Shown piece by piece: positions 1-15,322 of a DNA stretch of 64,000 bases. The translations under genes were made by a program, and so were the position numbers. The stretch covers positions 1,550,001-1,614,000 of the forward strand of contig JAGUCH010000004.1 in NCBI GenBank assembly GCA_019096065.1. The letters run 5' to 3'. How positions within the stretch are numbered: the stretch's first letter is position 1; every line of letters begins with the position of its first letter. Under the pieces are notes generated by a model. It was not told where the DNA came from. It was given only the letters and a program-made list of their open reading frames with translations, and ran no database searches. Source of the DNA: Paracyclopina nana. Lineage: Eukaryota > Arthropoda > Copepoda > Cyclopoida > Cyclopettidae.

Positions 1-3000
1 TGAGGAGGGGATGACTCTGAATCAGTAAAGATGACGAGGGTTGAGAAAAGAAAGGCTAATGGCCAAGTAGTCGTACAAGAAGATCCCATGAGCACTCTAA
101 TGATGGCAGTATTCTTCACCTTCTGCAGCTATTTGTTGCGAATCTCTGATTGCTGCCCTTTCTTCCATTTCCCCCTGATGTCAACTGACTTGTTGTAATA
201 TGCAGAAAGCTGAGCTTGTACTTTTGTTTATACTACAATATGCACTTTTTTATTTGTGCACAACAGCCTTGGCAAACTTGCAGCCTTCTTGCAATGAGCC
301 TTGACTGCTGCTGTGCATTGTTTATTTCCTAATAATGTGCACTTTTACAGGATATGCACATCATTTGCTATGATGTCCCATATATGGCAGCTACTACTGC
401 TATACATTCTCTCTTTTTTTCCATTCATGAATCTTCTTCGTAAGAGCATGTAAAATTAGTAATTGTTTGTTTACTTTTCCCCTACATATTGCAGCAGTAG
501 CTAGCTCAATCTAAGTTGCAGCAGAGCACCTCAATATTTCAAATGAAGTGTAAATCGTTTGCGGCAAATGGCGGTGACTTTTATTTCCATAGTTCAAGTT
601 CACTGCACTGCTGCTCCCCCCTTATTGAAATGGGTATACCTAATTTCATTTCAGTCAAAGAGTAACAAAAGCAACAAAAGACACAGTGGTAGACAAAACA
701 AGAGAGACAAAAAGGCCAAAAGAGGGGGGGAAATATTGCGACCGAGAGAAAAATGCATGAATTTGTCCATAAATAGACCCACGAAGTCAACCTCAAAACT
801 ACTCAAAATGGAATTCCCAAACGAAAAGTCAATTTCAGCCCTCCTGAGGGCAAAAGGAGCCAGAAAAATGCCAATAAAGCCATAAAATACTACATGTTTT
901 ATAGGAGGAATTGCAGAACTATCAAAACTATTGTGTGTATGATATACGAGCCCCTGTTTTGGTCAATTGGGGATCAGGCTTGTTAAAAGTGGTTTTCGGG
1001 TCAAAATCCCCGCGAGAGTGGTGGTGACATGTGGCAAAGCCCAGTAGTGTATAATCCTTATTGATGTGACACCCTGTCAAGCAATTGCAAAAGTGGCACA
1101 GATGGAATTTCGTTCAAACTGAGAAAATCTGGCCTGAACGGTATTATTGTATATGACCTGAAACAGCTGCTGCTGTTGCTGCTCAAAGGGAGCAATTGTT
1201 ATGTAAATAATACGGGTCATCAGCTGCTCGCGTCAGCTGTTCTAAGCTGCAGCCTGGAAAATGTAAATTATTTGATGTTTGCTCAGCATCTGTCAACGTC
1301 TCAATTACTGAACTTACTGGGACTTATTTGACAGCCAAAAAAATTTGAAGGGCTTCCCATTTTTTGGCTGCTTGATTTCCAGACAGATTGGCAAACAAGG
1401 TGTAACTCAATATCCTCTAAAAGCACACTACCCTCAACCTGTCTGATGTCTGCACACTTTTTTTGTGGTGTTATTATTGATGTCTCAGCAGATTTGTATG
1501 GTCACACTGACAGCTCAGTTTTCAGCTTTTGCTCAAATGTGCTGAATCAGCTCTTTTGGCATATTTTAATCTTCATTATCAAAGCTTTGCTACAGTGTTA
1601 GCAAAAATCCCAGCATTGATTTTCTATCACATTAACATAAATCTGTCCAGTGTGCAGACAAACCATGGCATCATCATCATCTGTGTACAGAAGCAATAGA
1701 AGGGGGATTGTGGAAGAGTGTGAAAATCCCCAAACCAGGAAGAGTGTCAGGTTACACCCCAAAAAAGCCATAATGGGTTGATGGTGTATACACAAATCCC
1801 TTTTTTTTAAAAAAACATCATACAAAACAAACAAGAATTTCTTAAAACTAACCAAGATATAAAGTAGAAGATAAGCAGATTTGATTAAAAAAGGCAGTTT
1901 GCTCTTTTTTAATAGCAGTTTCATCTAGAACTCATTAATATTTCAAGAAGAACTTACTGTTGACTATCTCCAATTTCCAATTTGACACTCGGTGCTGGCT
2001 CTGAACTGTCTTCAAGTCACTAGTGACGTGCAAAAAGGGTGCACATGTTTGCACTCACGACCTCTGAATTCGACTGCAGCTGAATCCAAAAGGAGTGTTG
2101 CCATATACGGAGGAGCACACACTGTGGCCATACCACAATCAAACCACCCAAAAGTATACGCAACCAGCACAGAAATGTGCATTGCGAGCAAAATCGCATT
2201 TTCGCACATATATGTGCATTTTTCGATGGCTGCGGCCCAGTGTGCAAATGGGCGTGCGATTTTGCGCCGAAAGATGCGCAGAGTAGAAAGCCGTGGAATC
2301 TCTCGCGCGAGCCGGCCGGCTCTTGAGGCTGCTACTATACGCACGCTTTCGGAATTATAACCAGCCTTTTATACCATGCTGACCAAAGACCCTTTTCCAC
2401 TTGCTGACCTTTTTCAGCATGGCATTTTGCATTGATCCCCGGCTTCTTTCGCCTATTGACTCGCGCCCTTGACTACCCGGTCGTAAAATAAGGCGCATAT
2501 ATCGATCCACGCGAGCTTGAGTGACATTCGCATTAACCAGGATATGAATGGGATATGCACGTATGTCACTCGCTCCATTTCATGCGAAGGATTCATTTAT
2601 AGATGCACATTATAAAAGGCTACTCATTTTCTAGGATAATGTGCACTAGAGGGCGCTGCAGTCGCATATGTGAAGGATGTTACTCATCCCTATAATTGTT
2701 AAGATTTTCCGAGATGAACTTTGGGAAAGAGCCATGAATAATTATGCCTTCGTGCATAATTCACGCTTATTCCTCCCAAAAGGCCAAAAATATCAGTTAT
2801 TCTCCTTTTGGAGAAACTTTTTGGCAGAATAATGCAAAATTAGCAAGTGCAATTCTTCTTCTTGCATTCGTTTGCTGTGCAGTGCAAATTATTCTTGAAG
2901 CAGTTTCCTTGCCAAGCCTTCATTTCAGCTGTATAAGCGAGCATTTGGTCGCAGCTCGGCCTTCCAAAGCAAATAAAAGCCTTTTTTAGAACGTAATTAA

Positions 3001-6000
3001 CCTCGGGTATACGTTTGCTATCTAGGCTATTCTAAGGCTTATTGTTGACATTCTGTTCAATATTCGATTAAGCTAATAAAGCATACTTTTCACTTGCGTG
3101 AATTTCCTTTTTTAAAAGAGAGAATGCTGTGTTTTTTTACCGCAAAAACCTAATTTGTTTGTAAAAGCTGCGAGAAGCTTTGTGAAGATGTGATGCAACT
3201 GACATCAAAAGAAAACGTTGCAGCATAATATACATTGAAAGATGTACATCTAGGCCCGGTTCACCTGCACTCTACCATCAAGAAGATTTGCATGAATGAA
3301 GCAATGAATGATTTTTGTCATCATCAAAAATAAAAAGTAATTTCCTCCCCTCAAAAAACCATATATAGAACGACCTTGCCTAAAAAACGCTCGTGAATCA
3401 AGTGTAGCAGTATTACTGCTTTTCTGCATTAGGCTTGCAATCAAAATGGGCATATGTATACAGGCAAACAAGGCAGGCCTGAAAAGCAAACTGGCAATCA
3501 GCATTCACAAACAATGCAACATGGCAAATGAAGTGCATATCTATATGCTAAATACATATGTAAAAATATCTTTTTAGATGTCACTTTTAACATGAAAGGA
3601 TCAATACTTTTATAGGGATGTTTGTGTGTCACCCCTATATAGCTAGCTAAGCAAAACTGATGTGGTGCAATTTTCTATTCGGCATCTTATGCTGATGAAA
3701 GAAAGGCTGCTACACAGCACAGCTGGTATGGCACAAGTTGTGATGAGCAAGAAAAGCTCTCAATGGCTCAATGCTTCTAATGCTCGCCAAATAAGACCCG
3801 AAAATGCATGTAGAGGGGATCCACATCAACAGCAATATTATCTTATTTTTCGGGGGAAGGGAGTCTGCTTTATGAGCGCAAGAAAGATAGGTGCATATAA
3901 GCTTTGATATCTGATGCCCGACCGGAAAAGCAATCTTTTGGTCGGGCATGACCAATGCTCTAATGGGCTGGCTTTTAACTGATTTTCACGCTCCTTTTAT
4001 GGCTATTAAGGGAATTTTCTCCGCCTGGGTACGATGTCCGGTGGGGGAAATGCTGCTGTTTAGATTGCTTCAAGGTTATGCACTTTTTATGCTTCAAAAG
4101 CTTGGTCATTCCCGATAAGCTTTATTGATAATAACATATCCGCCTCCCCCCCGAAAATACCACCACCATGTAGTATGCATTACACATTTGCTCATTGTGT
4201 GCAAAAAGACTGCATTCATTATAAGTAATGCCTTTATTCATTTGCATATCAACAGAATCACAGGTTGCATATCCTATATTATCTGGAGTAAATTAATATT
4301 ATTCTCATATTGCCATATTTTTTTCGCGAGAAAAAACAGAATGTTTTGAGCTTTTTTAATAGTCTTGACCCTTTCTCATTGCTGTGATAAATTGAAATGT
4401 GCGCAGCTCGGCATGCTCCACAAAATTCAACTCCAGCGGCAATTTTTTCTCCATTTCCTTTTCCATTTGAATATTTCTGGTCGGGCTCCATAATTGCCAA
4501 ATGAAGCGTGAAGCATGATCTTCCATCGCTGCTAGGCTTTGAAAAAGTTGAATTTATTGATTTTTGGCGAGGAGCATACACAATTTTTGAACTTTATGCA
4601 AATATACCGAGTGCTATTTCGAAAATGGCTAAACTAAATTCCAAAAGAAAATTGAGGCTTGGCGAATGGTTTTCAGCGCCATAAAAAGTGGTTGTCACCT
4701 TTTGGCTCATTATCTTCCGCGTCTTTGATCGTGACTTGGTTACGGTTGTTATCGCTTCTTATTTACTGACATCGCAACCTCGTCAGTAAATAAGAACCGA
4801 TAACAACCGCAACCATGCTACGATCAAAGACGCGGAAGATAATGAGCCTTTGTTGCATTTTGAGGCTTTTACAGCAATCAGTGTTTTGCCAGGTGTGTGA
4901 CACGTGCGCGCGCGCATGTTTTGGCTGTTTACTGCCAAGTTTTATTTCTTGATTGGAGCATAAATATCGAATGGAGCCGAATTGATATCGCATTGTAGTC
5001 GTCTTGACATTCTCCCAAAATGGACTTGGCTTTTTGAGAAATGATCCCCACCCTCCGATCTTTTAGCATTACCGCCCAAAAACAGCTTCATGTCGTAGCC
5101 CATTTGACACAGTGGGTCATTATGACACTCTATGGACTCGAAAATAATATTTTCAAAACATGCTTGACCGTGACTGAATTTGCTCGCGCGGTCGTATTTA
5201 CAAAGCGAGTGCTTACGTAACATTTTGCGGAAAATGAGCATTTCTTTTCACTTGTTCGGCCCTCGGTGAATTGATGATCGTCATTTCTTCTTAGAGGAAA
5301 AAATGGCGGCAGCCTCGTTTGGGTTCCATTATTGTGCGATATTTTTTGCTCTGCTTTTGGGGGGACCCGAAGAGGAGGCAAACCTACCAAGACGCATAAA
5401 TAAGATTCTCAAGTCACTTACCAAATATTCTAAATGAAGTTGGTCACCTACTTGTGCTACGTAGCCACCGCATTCCTTATTGCACCATAAATCTTACCGA
5501 GCCCCGAATTTCGAGGAAAACGTTGCCTTGGTTGAAATTCCAGTTCCAAGCGCGTTTTCCTGCGAGCTGCTTTTGGAATTGGAAATCGACACCCTGTCGC
5601 GCGTAAGTGCGATTTCGGGCGCCATTTTTCACGCTCTTAGCCAAAATGTAGACGTCGCGCTTAATTTTCCCGAATATGCTTCTGGAATTGGAAGTGCGAG
5701 TATGAATAATTGAAGCGAGACATGACAGCCCAAGGATGCTTGGCATACTTTCCAATTCCTACCCGATTTACCCACGTTAAACGCGGGCGCAAACGAAGCT
5801 TTAAACTGAAGTGGAAAATACGTAGAGCATTTTTTTATACTGATGTCGATAAGAAGTAGCCATTTTTTGCCGATTAGCATCTTTAATGCGGCGGAAAAAT
5901 CACCACGTGGGGGAGTATCAACTTTCGCTTGCGTGTTCGGGGAATGTCGGAATGCCTGCCATTTCCATGTCAATCTAGATAAAAATAAGCGCGCAACATC

Positions 6001-6400
6001 TTGGAATTTACGAACATCTTAAGCGAGTTTTGCGCGCACTGTGGGGAAACTCGCGTGCTTTATAAAAAGTCCGCATTTTTAGCGAGCTGTCATCCCGCTT
6101 TTCATTAGACGGCAACGGATGAAATGAGCTTTTTGCGGAGTGGAGGGAATCTTTTGTGCGGATAAAAAATGCGAGGGTGTGTCCCAAGTGCACGTGTACC
6201 CTAATTAGTAATACGAGCCGCGCGATCGGTTCACTGCCAATATTTTCCGCTGCCGCTGAAGCGGCTTTCTAGTTCAAACGCAAATCATGCGGCATTGCTC
6301 TCTTTTTGGATGTGGCCCGCATTATCATCTATTATGATTGCATCACGCGTCCTTGCGCTAAAAAATTGTGGCAATGAGATGAATCAGTCGGCTCGCGGAG
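1..6400. other. Gene-poor intergenic region
   Basis: No ORF here has a recognisable family, and neighbouring ORFs do not join through consistent splice phases. The sequence is AT-rich with scattered short A/T runs and several TGTGCAT and ATATG words around 2.0-2.7 kb. The clear structure is the long inverted repeat at 4704-4848, described separately. The last few hundred bases presumably hold the promoter and 5' UTR of the Pvf-like gene starting at 6401. An exon of a gene extending off the left edge cannot be excluded. Confidence 0.6.
4704..4848. repeat. Long near-perfect inverted repeat (foldback)
   Basis: Two 67-nt arms (4704-4770 and 4782-4848) are reverse complements at 62 of 67 positions, with one further G:T pair, around an 11-nt loop (4771-4781). 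Both sides are flanked by TTT, which could be a 3-bp target duplication. The stem is longer and more uniform than a usual animal microRNA precursor, so a foldback MITE or a hairpin source of small RNAs is more likely. No coding frame is associated. Confidence 0.85.
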
Positions 6401-7637
6401 ATGCATTGGCTAATGCTCGTTCTCCTCATGGAGGTAAGTGGCTTACAATTCCCCACCGAGGATTGCAACGCCAGCCACGGCATGGCCATCATTGGAAGCA
6501 GAGCCAAATGCCGGCCTTACCCCACCATCGAGGCCATGATGGATCACATCACGCTCAACGGGAACCAATTGAGCACCATCAAGAGGCTCGCTCCCAGTCA
6601 CGTGGTCGTCAATCAATGCGCAGGTCGAAAGAGATAGCTTACTACCCATAATTATACCGTTGGTTAGGCGTTGTTTCCTAAGAGTTTCCTCATCCATCAG
6701 GTGGCAGCTTGGTGAAAAGTGCCCTCGTTGAGAGCAGCTAGCATCTTCAAGATATCATGATTTGCATTACCGCTATGCATTGGCGAAGTTTTACGAGCCC
6801 CAATTAGGAGCTGCAATTGGCGTCGGAATTCGCGGTCAACATGGCAAATTGGCCCGCATTTTCACGTTGAAGTTTTTCAGGCGATTGCGCCGGTCTGTCC
6901 TCGTTGAGGTGCCTGGCCCAAACGACCGAATTGGTCAACGTTGCCGTCTCCGTTGCCACCTGCGTCGACGAGTTCATGTGCACAGAAACGTGCACCGTGG
7001 TCCAACTGGTCAATCACACCAAATGCCAGTGCGGCTGCGACGAGGACAGTCGCACTTGCGCGGGAGAGCAAGTATAAGACATGAAAATGAGAAAACCGCG
7101 AGTTTTTTGCCGCAATCAAGGCTTGAAATTGCTTTCAGGTGTTTTTGCCGGACGAGTGTAGGTGCAGGTGTCCAAACGTGGCCGAAAAAGAGGACTGCGA
7201 GAGGAAATCGGGCAGGAGATGGGATCCAATGCTGTGCAGATGTTTTTGCCCACCATCCACGTTTGCCATTTGCGAGGAGGATCAAGTTTACGACTTTAGG
7301 CAGGAATGCAGGTGGAGATCGACATTGACGCTTTTTGAAAAGCGCCCGCATCATAAAAGGTTGCGCGAACTCGCGCTTCTTCACTTTTAGGTGCATTTCG
7401 AGAGACAAGTTGTGGTCGGAATCGGGATCGACAGCCCTGAAATTGTCCTGGGAAATGGCAATCATCATGGTCCTTTCTTGCCTAGCCTTTTTTCTCGTCA
7501 CATTGGCCATCGTGATGGCGAAAAAGCTCTCCGTGCTGACCAAAGCCGGGTTCCATTTGCCTTTGACTCAGAGGTTTTCCACAACTACCAATCCGCATTC
7601 GAATTCGTCCAGTCCCTCCATTTCTTTGCTTAGATGA
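6401..7637 (+). CDS. Pvf: PDGF/VEGF-related growth factor with a C-terminal membrane segment
   Basis: Four exons (6401-6623, 6881-7071, 7139-7311, 7391-7637) join in phase to 277 codons. The start gives a hydrophobic signal peptide (about residues 1-15). Residues about 37-125 form a PDGF/VEGF cystine-knot core: VVVNQCAGDCAG resembles the family R-C-x-G-C-C region and HTKCQCGC matches the closing C-x-C motif. A Cys-rich tail with repeated C-x-C (ECRCRCP, CRCFCP) follows, as in VEGF-C-like and arthropod Pvf ligands. Such factors are secreted ligands for receptor tyrosine kinases in hemocyte migration and growth. Oddly, the last exon encodes a strong transmembrane stretch (about residues 218-238) followed by KK and a Ser/Thr-rich tail, so this one looks membrane-anchored. 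The cystine-knot assignment is good; which Pvf paralog it is remains unknown. Confidence 0.82.
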
Positions 7638-7854
7638 TTAAAAAGTAACAGAACTTAAAAACGCGGCTTTGTTGACATTTTTTGCCTTTCGCGGATCTTC
7701 TATGAGGCTTTTATTTCAAATGATTTACGTCGATCTGGCAGCGCGAGTTTTCCGTCAAAACAACTGGGGTCAGCTGTGCGAGCAAAACAAATGCCGAACA
7801 CGTCAGAAAATCGATGACTCAAGCACAGAATGTGACTCGGGAAGAGCCAGCAAG

Positions 7855-9776
7855 ATGATGCACAAATATTTGGCCGCCATTGCGGTCCTTTACCTCGTCA
7901 TCAACTTTTCCTCAGTGATCTACAAATCCAACATTGTCGCTGTCAACTCTAGCTTGACTCCGGCCTCGAGGCCGGCCAACGCCAAATATGATGAAACGCT
8001 GGACGGATTAGTCTGGTTTGTCCAAGTGTCAGATCTCCATTTTTCCATTTTTGTCGATGAAAATCGTCCCAAAGATTTTTCTCTTTTTTGCCAATTCATA
8101 AGGCATTTCATAAAGCCTGAGGCTGTCATTTTGACTGGGGATTTGACAGATGCCAAGACAAGTGACAAACTTGGCTCGCGCCAATTTGAGCCAGAATGGA
8201 AGCTCTATCAGGTAACATTTTCAAGAAGCTTATTCTCTTGCTTGCGCTAATTACAGCCATTCTGTCCTAGCAAACGATGGACATTTGTGGGGCCTATGAA
8301 AAGGACGTAAAACCAGTGTGGCTGGATGTCAGAGGCAACCATGACACTTTTAATACCCACGGCCCAGCAAATGACTTTTACATCAGGTTCGGCATAGAAA
8401 AGGACAAGAGGACCTATTGGAAGAAAATTGAGGCTAATAATGTGACAGTTGGGCTGGTTGCGTTGGATGCCACCCTGATGCCCGGCCCCAAAAGACCGTT
8501 CAACTTTTTTGGCTCCCTAGATTTGGATGAGCTGACTTTCTTTGAAAACACCATGAAACTTTCTGAGCAAGGCTCAGATTACCAAATAGTTTTTGGACAC
8601 TATCCAACCTCAACCATACTCAGTCCAGGCCACGGGCTGAAGACTGCAATCGGCAACGCTTCTGCTTACCTATGTGGCCATTTGCACACTCTGAACGGCC
8701 TTGTCAAGCACATGTACTCTAGTCAGCCCGAAGGCTTCTTGGAAATGGAGCTAGGTGATTGGAAAGACAACAGGATATTCAGGATACTGGCCATAGATCA
8801 AGGGCAACTGACGTTCACTGATTTAGCCTTTGACCCCAATGCCAAGGAGTATTCTTACAGCCTCATCACAAATCCCATGGACATGACCTATGTCCAGCCT
8901 CAAGATTTTAGCTTGATTCAACAGTCCACGCATGTCAGAGCCTTGATTTTCAGCCAAGCAAAGTGTGACAAGGCTGAACTTGTCATCGATCATAACCACA
9001 AGATTCAGTTAGCAGAGACGTCCAACAATTTATATACTGGCAAGTGGAATGCCTCCCTATTTGATGATGGGCAAGTGCACACTGCCCAGATAAGATTACT
9101 GTACTTGGACGGGTCCAGCGAGGAGCATCCCACTATCAGGTTTGCACTGAGTCCTAACGTGGAACTTGGGCTCACTGATACGTTAGCGAAAATCGTCCTT
9201 GGCTTCAATTGGTCCTTGGTGACTCAAGCTGTTTTTGGCCTCTGTGCTGCCTTCATCGTTATACCTTTGTGTTTACTCAGGACTTATCCAAGGTGGCTGA
9301 CTTGCTCCAGATTTAGACTGTTCAGAGGACTCAATGATTTGGCCAGTACAAACCATTTCTTTTATCCCATTGTCATTGCCTCACTGTACATCAGTTTTGG
9401 ACCATGGGCTGTGGGCTTTGTCTTGGATGATCACGTGGGCCTTTTGTTTCCGTGGGGCCTTTTCGTGAAAGGCCACATTTTGCCCGCTGATGTCACTCAC
9501 TTATACGGAGTGTTCTTCATGTATCCCTACATGGCAATGTTGATATTTGCCATTTCACTCAGAAGACCGAAGAGAGCATTTGAAAATGGGGCAGTGTACT
9601 GGCTAAAAGCCAACCTGATTTTCATTGTAGTGCTGATATTGCAACTCCTTCACTGTTTGGAGTTCTTCTTGTGCTACGGCGTGATTGCCTCTTTTCTCGG
9701 TATTTGTGGCGTGGGAAGACTTTTATTCGTTATCCACTTGTGGAAAAAATCAGTGAGTTGCAGTGAAAAAGCATAA
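7855..9776 (+). CDS. TMEM62: TMEM62-like transmembrane metallophosphoesterase
   Basis: Two exons (7855-8211 and 8271-9776, intron 59 nt) encode 620 aa; human TMEM62 is of similar size. The start at 7855 (MMHKYL) opens a signal-anchor segment (about 5-24). The calcineurin-like phosphoesterase motifs appear in order: SDLHFS (D60/H62), GDLTD (about 95-99), GNHD (141-144), GHYP and CGHLHT, which supply metal ligands. An Ig-like stretch follows, then several hydrophobic segments in the last 200 residues (a polytopic tail). The enzyme domain is predicted luminal or extracellular. Its substrate is not known to me. An AATAAA lies at 9938-9943. The longer open frame upstream of 7855 is not needed for the family match. 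Confidence 0.9.
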
Positions 9777-10132
9777 TAGAAATCATGAAAAAATGAACTG
9801 TTCGCCATCGTGTCTTGATGGATTTGCTCATCTGTGCAAATGAAGATATTTAACCATGAACTCTTAGTGTTAGTGAATTATGAGCCCAGCTTTTAGTTTT
9901 GCTTGAGAAAATCCAAGCTGAACAGTGCTATTTCTCAAATAAACCCACATGTTCAGTTCCTAATGATTACGTTAATTAATTCTTCTTTTTTTGACGTTTG
10001 AGCCAAATAGAAGGTTTCGTGAATTCAAGCGGGAAGTTACTTCCGCTGTTAGTTTCTATAGCTATCTGGTAGCGCTGAAACCAGCTAAACGTCAGCTGTT
10101 GTTTCACGTCGGGCAACTAAATTTTTTCCAAG
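9777..10132. other. Intergenic: TMEM62 3' end and Abi 5' region
   Basis: Contains the TMEM62 polyadenylation signal near 9938 and presumably the Abi promoter. The sequence just before the Abi ATG (a T-rich tract, then CCAAG) resembles both a Kozak context and a splice acceptor. No ORF of interest. Confidence 0.6.
9938..9943 (+). terminator. Polyadenylation signal AATAAA (TMEM62)
   Basis: A canonical hexamer about 160 nt after the TMEM62 stop codon, on the same strand. Confidence 0.7.
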
Positions 10133-11229
<1,097 letters not shown>

Positions 11230-11233
11230 GACA

Positions 11234-11239
11234 TTTATT
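11234..11239 (-). terminator. AATAAA overlapping the mitofusin stop codon
   Basis: On the minus strand the hexamer AATAAA includes the TAA stop codon (11237-11235) of the mitofusin gene. If used, it would give a 3' UTR of only some 10-30 nt. Another downstream signal may be used instead. Confidence 0.5.
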
Positions 11240-13391
11240 GATTGAGAAGAACGCGTTCTGATGCATCGAAATCAAACAGAACAGCTTGAATATCGTTGGA
11301 CAAATTGGCACACGTGTTGACCACAACTTGCAATGAATCACACTCTTCCTCCAATTGTTCAAGGCTTTCCCTAAGATCTCCTTGGAAGGCTTCAATTGTG
11401 CCGCATGCCACCCCCATCAAAGTATTCAATTGTGTCCTCATTTGAGCCTTGATGCCAGATCTTGTGTAAGGCTCTGCCAAGGCCAAACTCTCACTAGTTG
11501 ATGCCAGAGCATTGAGCTTGATTTGTTGCTCTTTGCCACTGAAAGCCCACGAAATACGTTCAACTGCGTACAGGCCAGCATAGGTGATTGCCATTGAAGC
11601 CAACATCCTAAGGAGAACTTTTGAGCTGCCAAAATACTTCAACAACAGGCCAGCTATGGCTAATTGGCCTTCAGTTAAGACTGCTGTTGCAGTTATCACA
11701 AACTTGGTCCAAGATGACCATCCTTGCTCATCCTGGAGCACAAAGACTGTTTTAGGAACCGGCTTTCCTCTTAGCCTGCAGTAGAGCCTGTTCATGTAGT
11801 GCATTAGCTTTCTTGGTCCCAGTGAAAAGGCAAAGGCCACAGGGTGCTCAACAAAGTCTTCGTTCTGGAGATCAAACTTGAATGCAAGGTCAAACTTGGA
11901 GTAGTCCAGGGGTGGCATGCTCGACAAAGGCTCCTGCAAGGCCAAATTCTGCTTGAGGTGAGACTGGCTGCTTTCAATCAGGTGCAAGAGTTGTATTGCT
12001 AGCCTAGATTTCAAGCTACTCGCAAAGGCCACCTCCACGTGGGTAAGCAGACTCTTTTTGTACATTTTGACCACTTGTGCATCAAGACTTGGTAAAGGGG
12101 CTTGATAGTCATGAATGATGTGAGCCAAAGACTCATCTAGCTCAGCTCTGAATGCTTCAAAGGCCACATAGTCCACTTGGTTCATCAATTTAGCAAGCTG
12201 GCCTTGCTTCCAGTCATCAACTAAGATATCCAGATTTGTCTTGATTCCGGATATTCTTTGAACGACAATGTGTTTACCCTCTTGGCTCTGGCCGTGGAGA
12301 GATTTAGCCAAGCTGTAAATGTGGCCTTGCACATGATCCAGGTCAAAGGCCACATGCCTACCAGCATCAATCAATGGCCCAAATTTGGCCCCTTGGCCGG
12401 CTATCTCCAGACAGGCCTCAATGTAGTCACAGAAAGGTCCCCAGTCTCTTGTCTTTTGGCCTTTGAGGGCCTCTTTGGCTGAGACAAAATAGACTTGCCT
12501 GCTAGCCTCTTCAAAGCTGGCGGCAACTTTGAGCTCGGCAGTAAGGAATTGGCACACTCTCTGTAAATGTTGCTCTTTGACTTGATCCCTCGTGTGAACT
12601 TCCTCATCTGAGCAATCCCAATGGTTGACTAATATAAGAATGTTAGGCTTGGCAATTTTTTTGGCCACTGCGTGAAAAAAGGCTTTCTCTCGCATCATCA
12701 AAGTTGATTCAGCGTTCAAGACAAGTACAAAAATGTCAGCGTCTGAACAATGGTCGTCAATGCAGGAGTCAAAATCTTCATCAATGTCCACACCTGGGCT
12801 GTCAACCAGAATGACATCATCATGCTTCAATAGTTGGCAGCGATCTCGTGGCCAATGAAGGCTCACAGCTTTTGCATCGCTGGCATCTAAAATAAATTAC
12901 TACACTCTTCTAAATAATTTTATGGTCTAGTTGGAACTCACCTTGAAGGCTGTCCAAATGCGCATCGCCCTGCTTGACGAACGCTTTGGCTGCTTCAGTG
13001 CCTTGGATCAAAATGAATTTGTCAGTTGTGTGACCCAACCCTGTGGGCAGGACTGGTTCACCCAATAAAGCGTTTATCACTGTGGACTTCCCTGAGCTGG
13101 TCCTACCAAAAAAGGCCACTTTCAGCTGCCTCCTCGTGATGACATTTCTAATTGAGGAAACTTGAGCCCGATGTTCTACTATCCTATGAGCAGAGGAGCT
13201 TGCCATAAGTAAAGTTATGCTACTTCAAAGAAAGCTATATACTTGGCTGCAGTTGAAGGGCTCACTGATTGGCCTTTGTTTAATGCCTCAGGAAGGCTGA
13301 TGAGTAACTCGGAGGTGGTCCTAACTGCCTTCTCAAGGCTCACAAAGGTTGCGTCGAGGTCATTTGCAAACTGGTCTCGAAATCCACTCAT
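11235..13391 (-). CDS. Marf: Mitofusin (outer-membrane fusion GTPase)
   Basis: Three exons on the minus strand (13391-13243, 13198-12942, 12886-11235) give 685 aa, near the usual ~740. The GTPase domain shows G1 FFGRTSSGKST (about residue 80), G3 VDSPG and G4 NHWD, and is typical of mitofusins rather than dynamins. A paired hydrophobic region (about residues 540-590 by eye) anchors the protein in the outer mitochondrial membrane, followed by a C-terminal heptad repeat (HR2). It mediates GTP-dependent tethering and fusion of mitochondria. The first exon (MSGFRDQ...) supplies the N-terminal helix and is joined by a very short 44-nt intron with a weak pyrimidine tract. An alternative start at 13206 (MASSSAH) would lose it. 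The gene is convergent with Abi. Confidence 0.93.
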
Positions 13392-13809
13392 TTTCCCTTT
13401 AGTTGAAAAAGTAGGCAGTGAGAACCAGCGGCCTTCAGCAATGACCCATTAGATGCAGTGTGTGTGTGCACCAAGTTGAATGACAAGAAGAAAGCCGCGC
13501 ATGCTCACTGACATATTCTTGCCAACATGGCCCAGTGGTTACTTATATTCATCTTCTTCTTCGCGCATTAATAATAATTATTATAAAGATAATGATGATC
13601 GCCTTCTTCTTCTTCTTGTGTGTTTTGTACAGTTTCAAATCTCCGGATGATTTCAGCAAAAGTAATAAGGTACAATAATAATGATAAGTAGCAGTAGAAG
13701 AGATATTCTCGGAGAGGGAGGAGGGGAGTTGCTGCTGTCAAAAGTAGTAGAACGACGAGACGAGGTTTGGTTGTGACAAGTAAAAAAGAAAGATGATGAT
13801 GATGTTGTT
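13392..13809. other. Intergenic: mitofusin promoter and ANP32 3' end
   Basis: Two minus-strand genes meet here: the mitofusin 5' flank and the ANP32 3' UTR, which is rich in AAT/ATT and CTT repeats near 13560-13620. No further gene was seen. Confidence 0.6.

Positions 13810-15322
<1,513 letters not shown>

Noticed and set aside
4704-4848. Conventional microRNA gene
   Set aside because: The stem is 67 bp, more than twice the usual animal precursor and too uniform; a foldback repeat is the better description.
5477-5973. ORFs on both strands in the left gene-poor region
   Set aside because: They have no recognisable domain, no consistent splice joins, and overlap each other on opposite strands.
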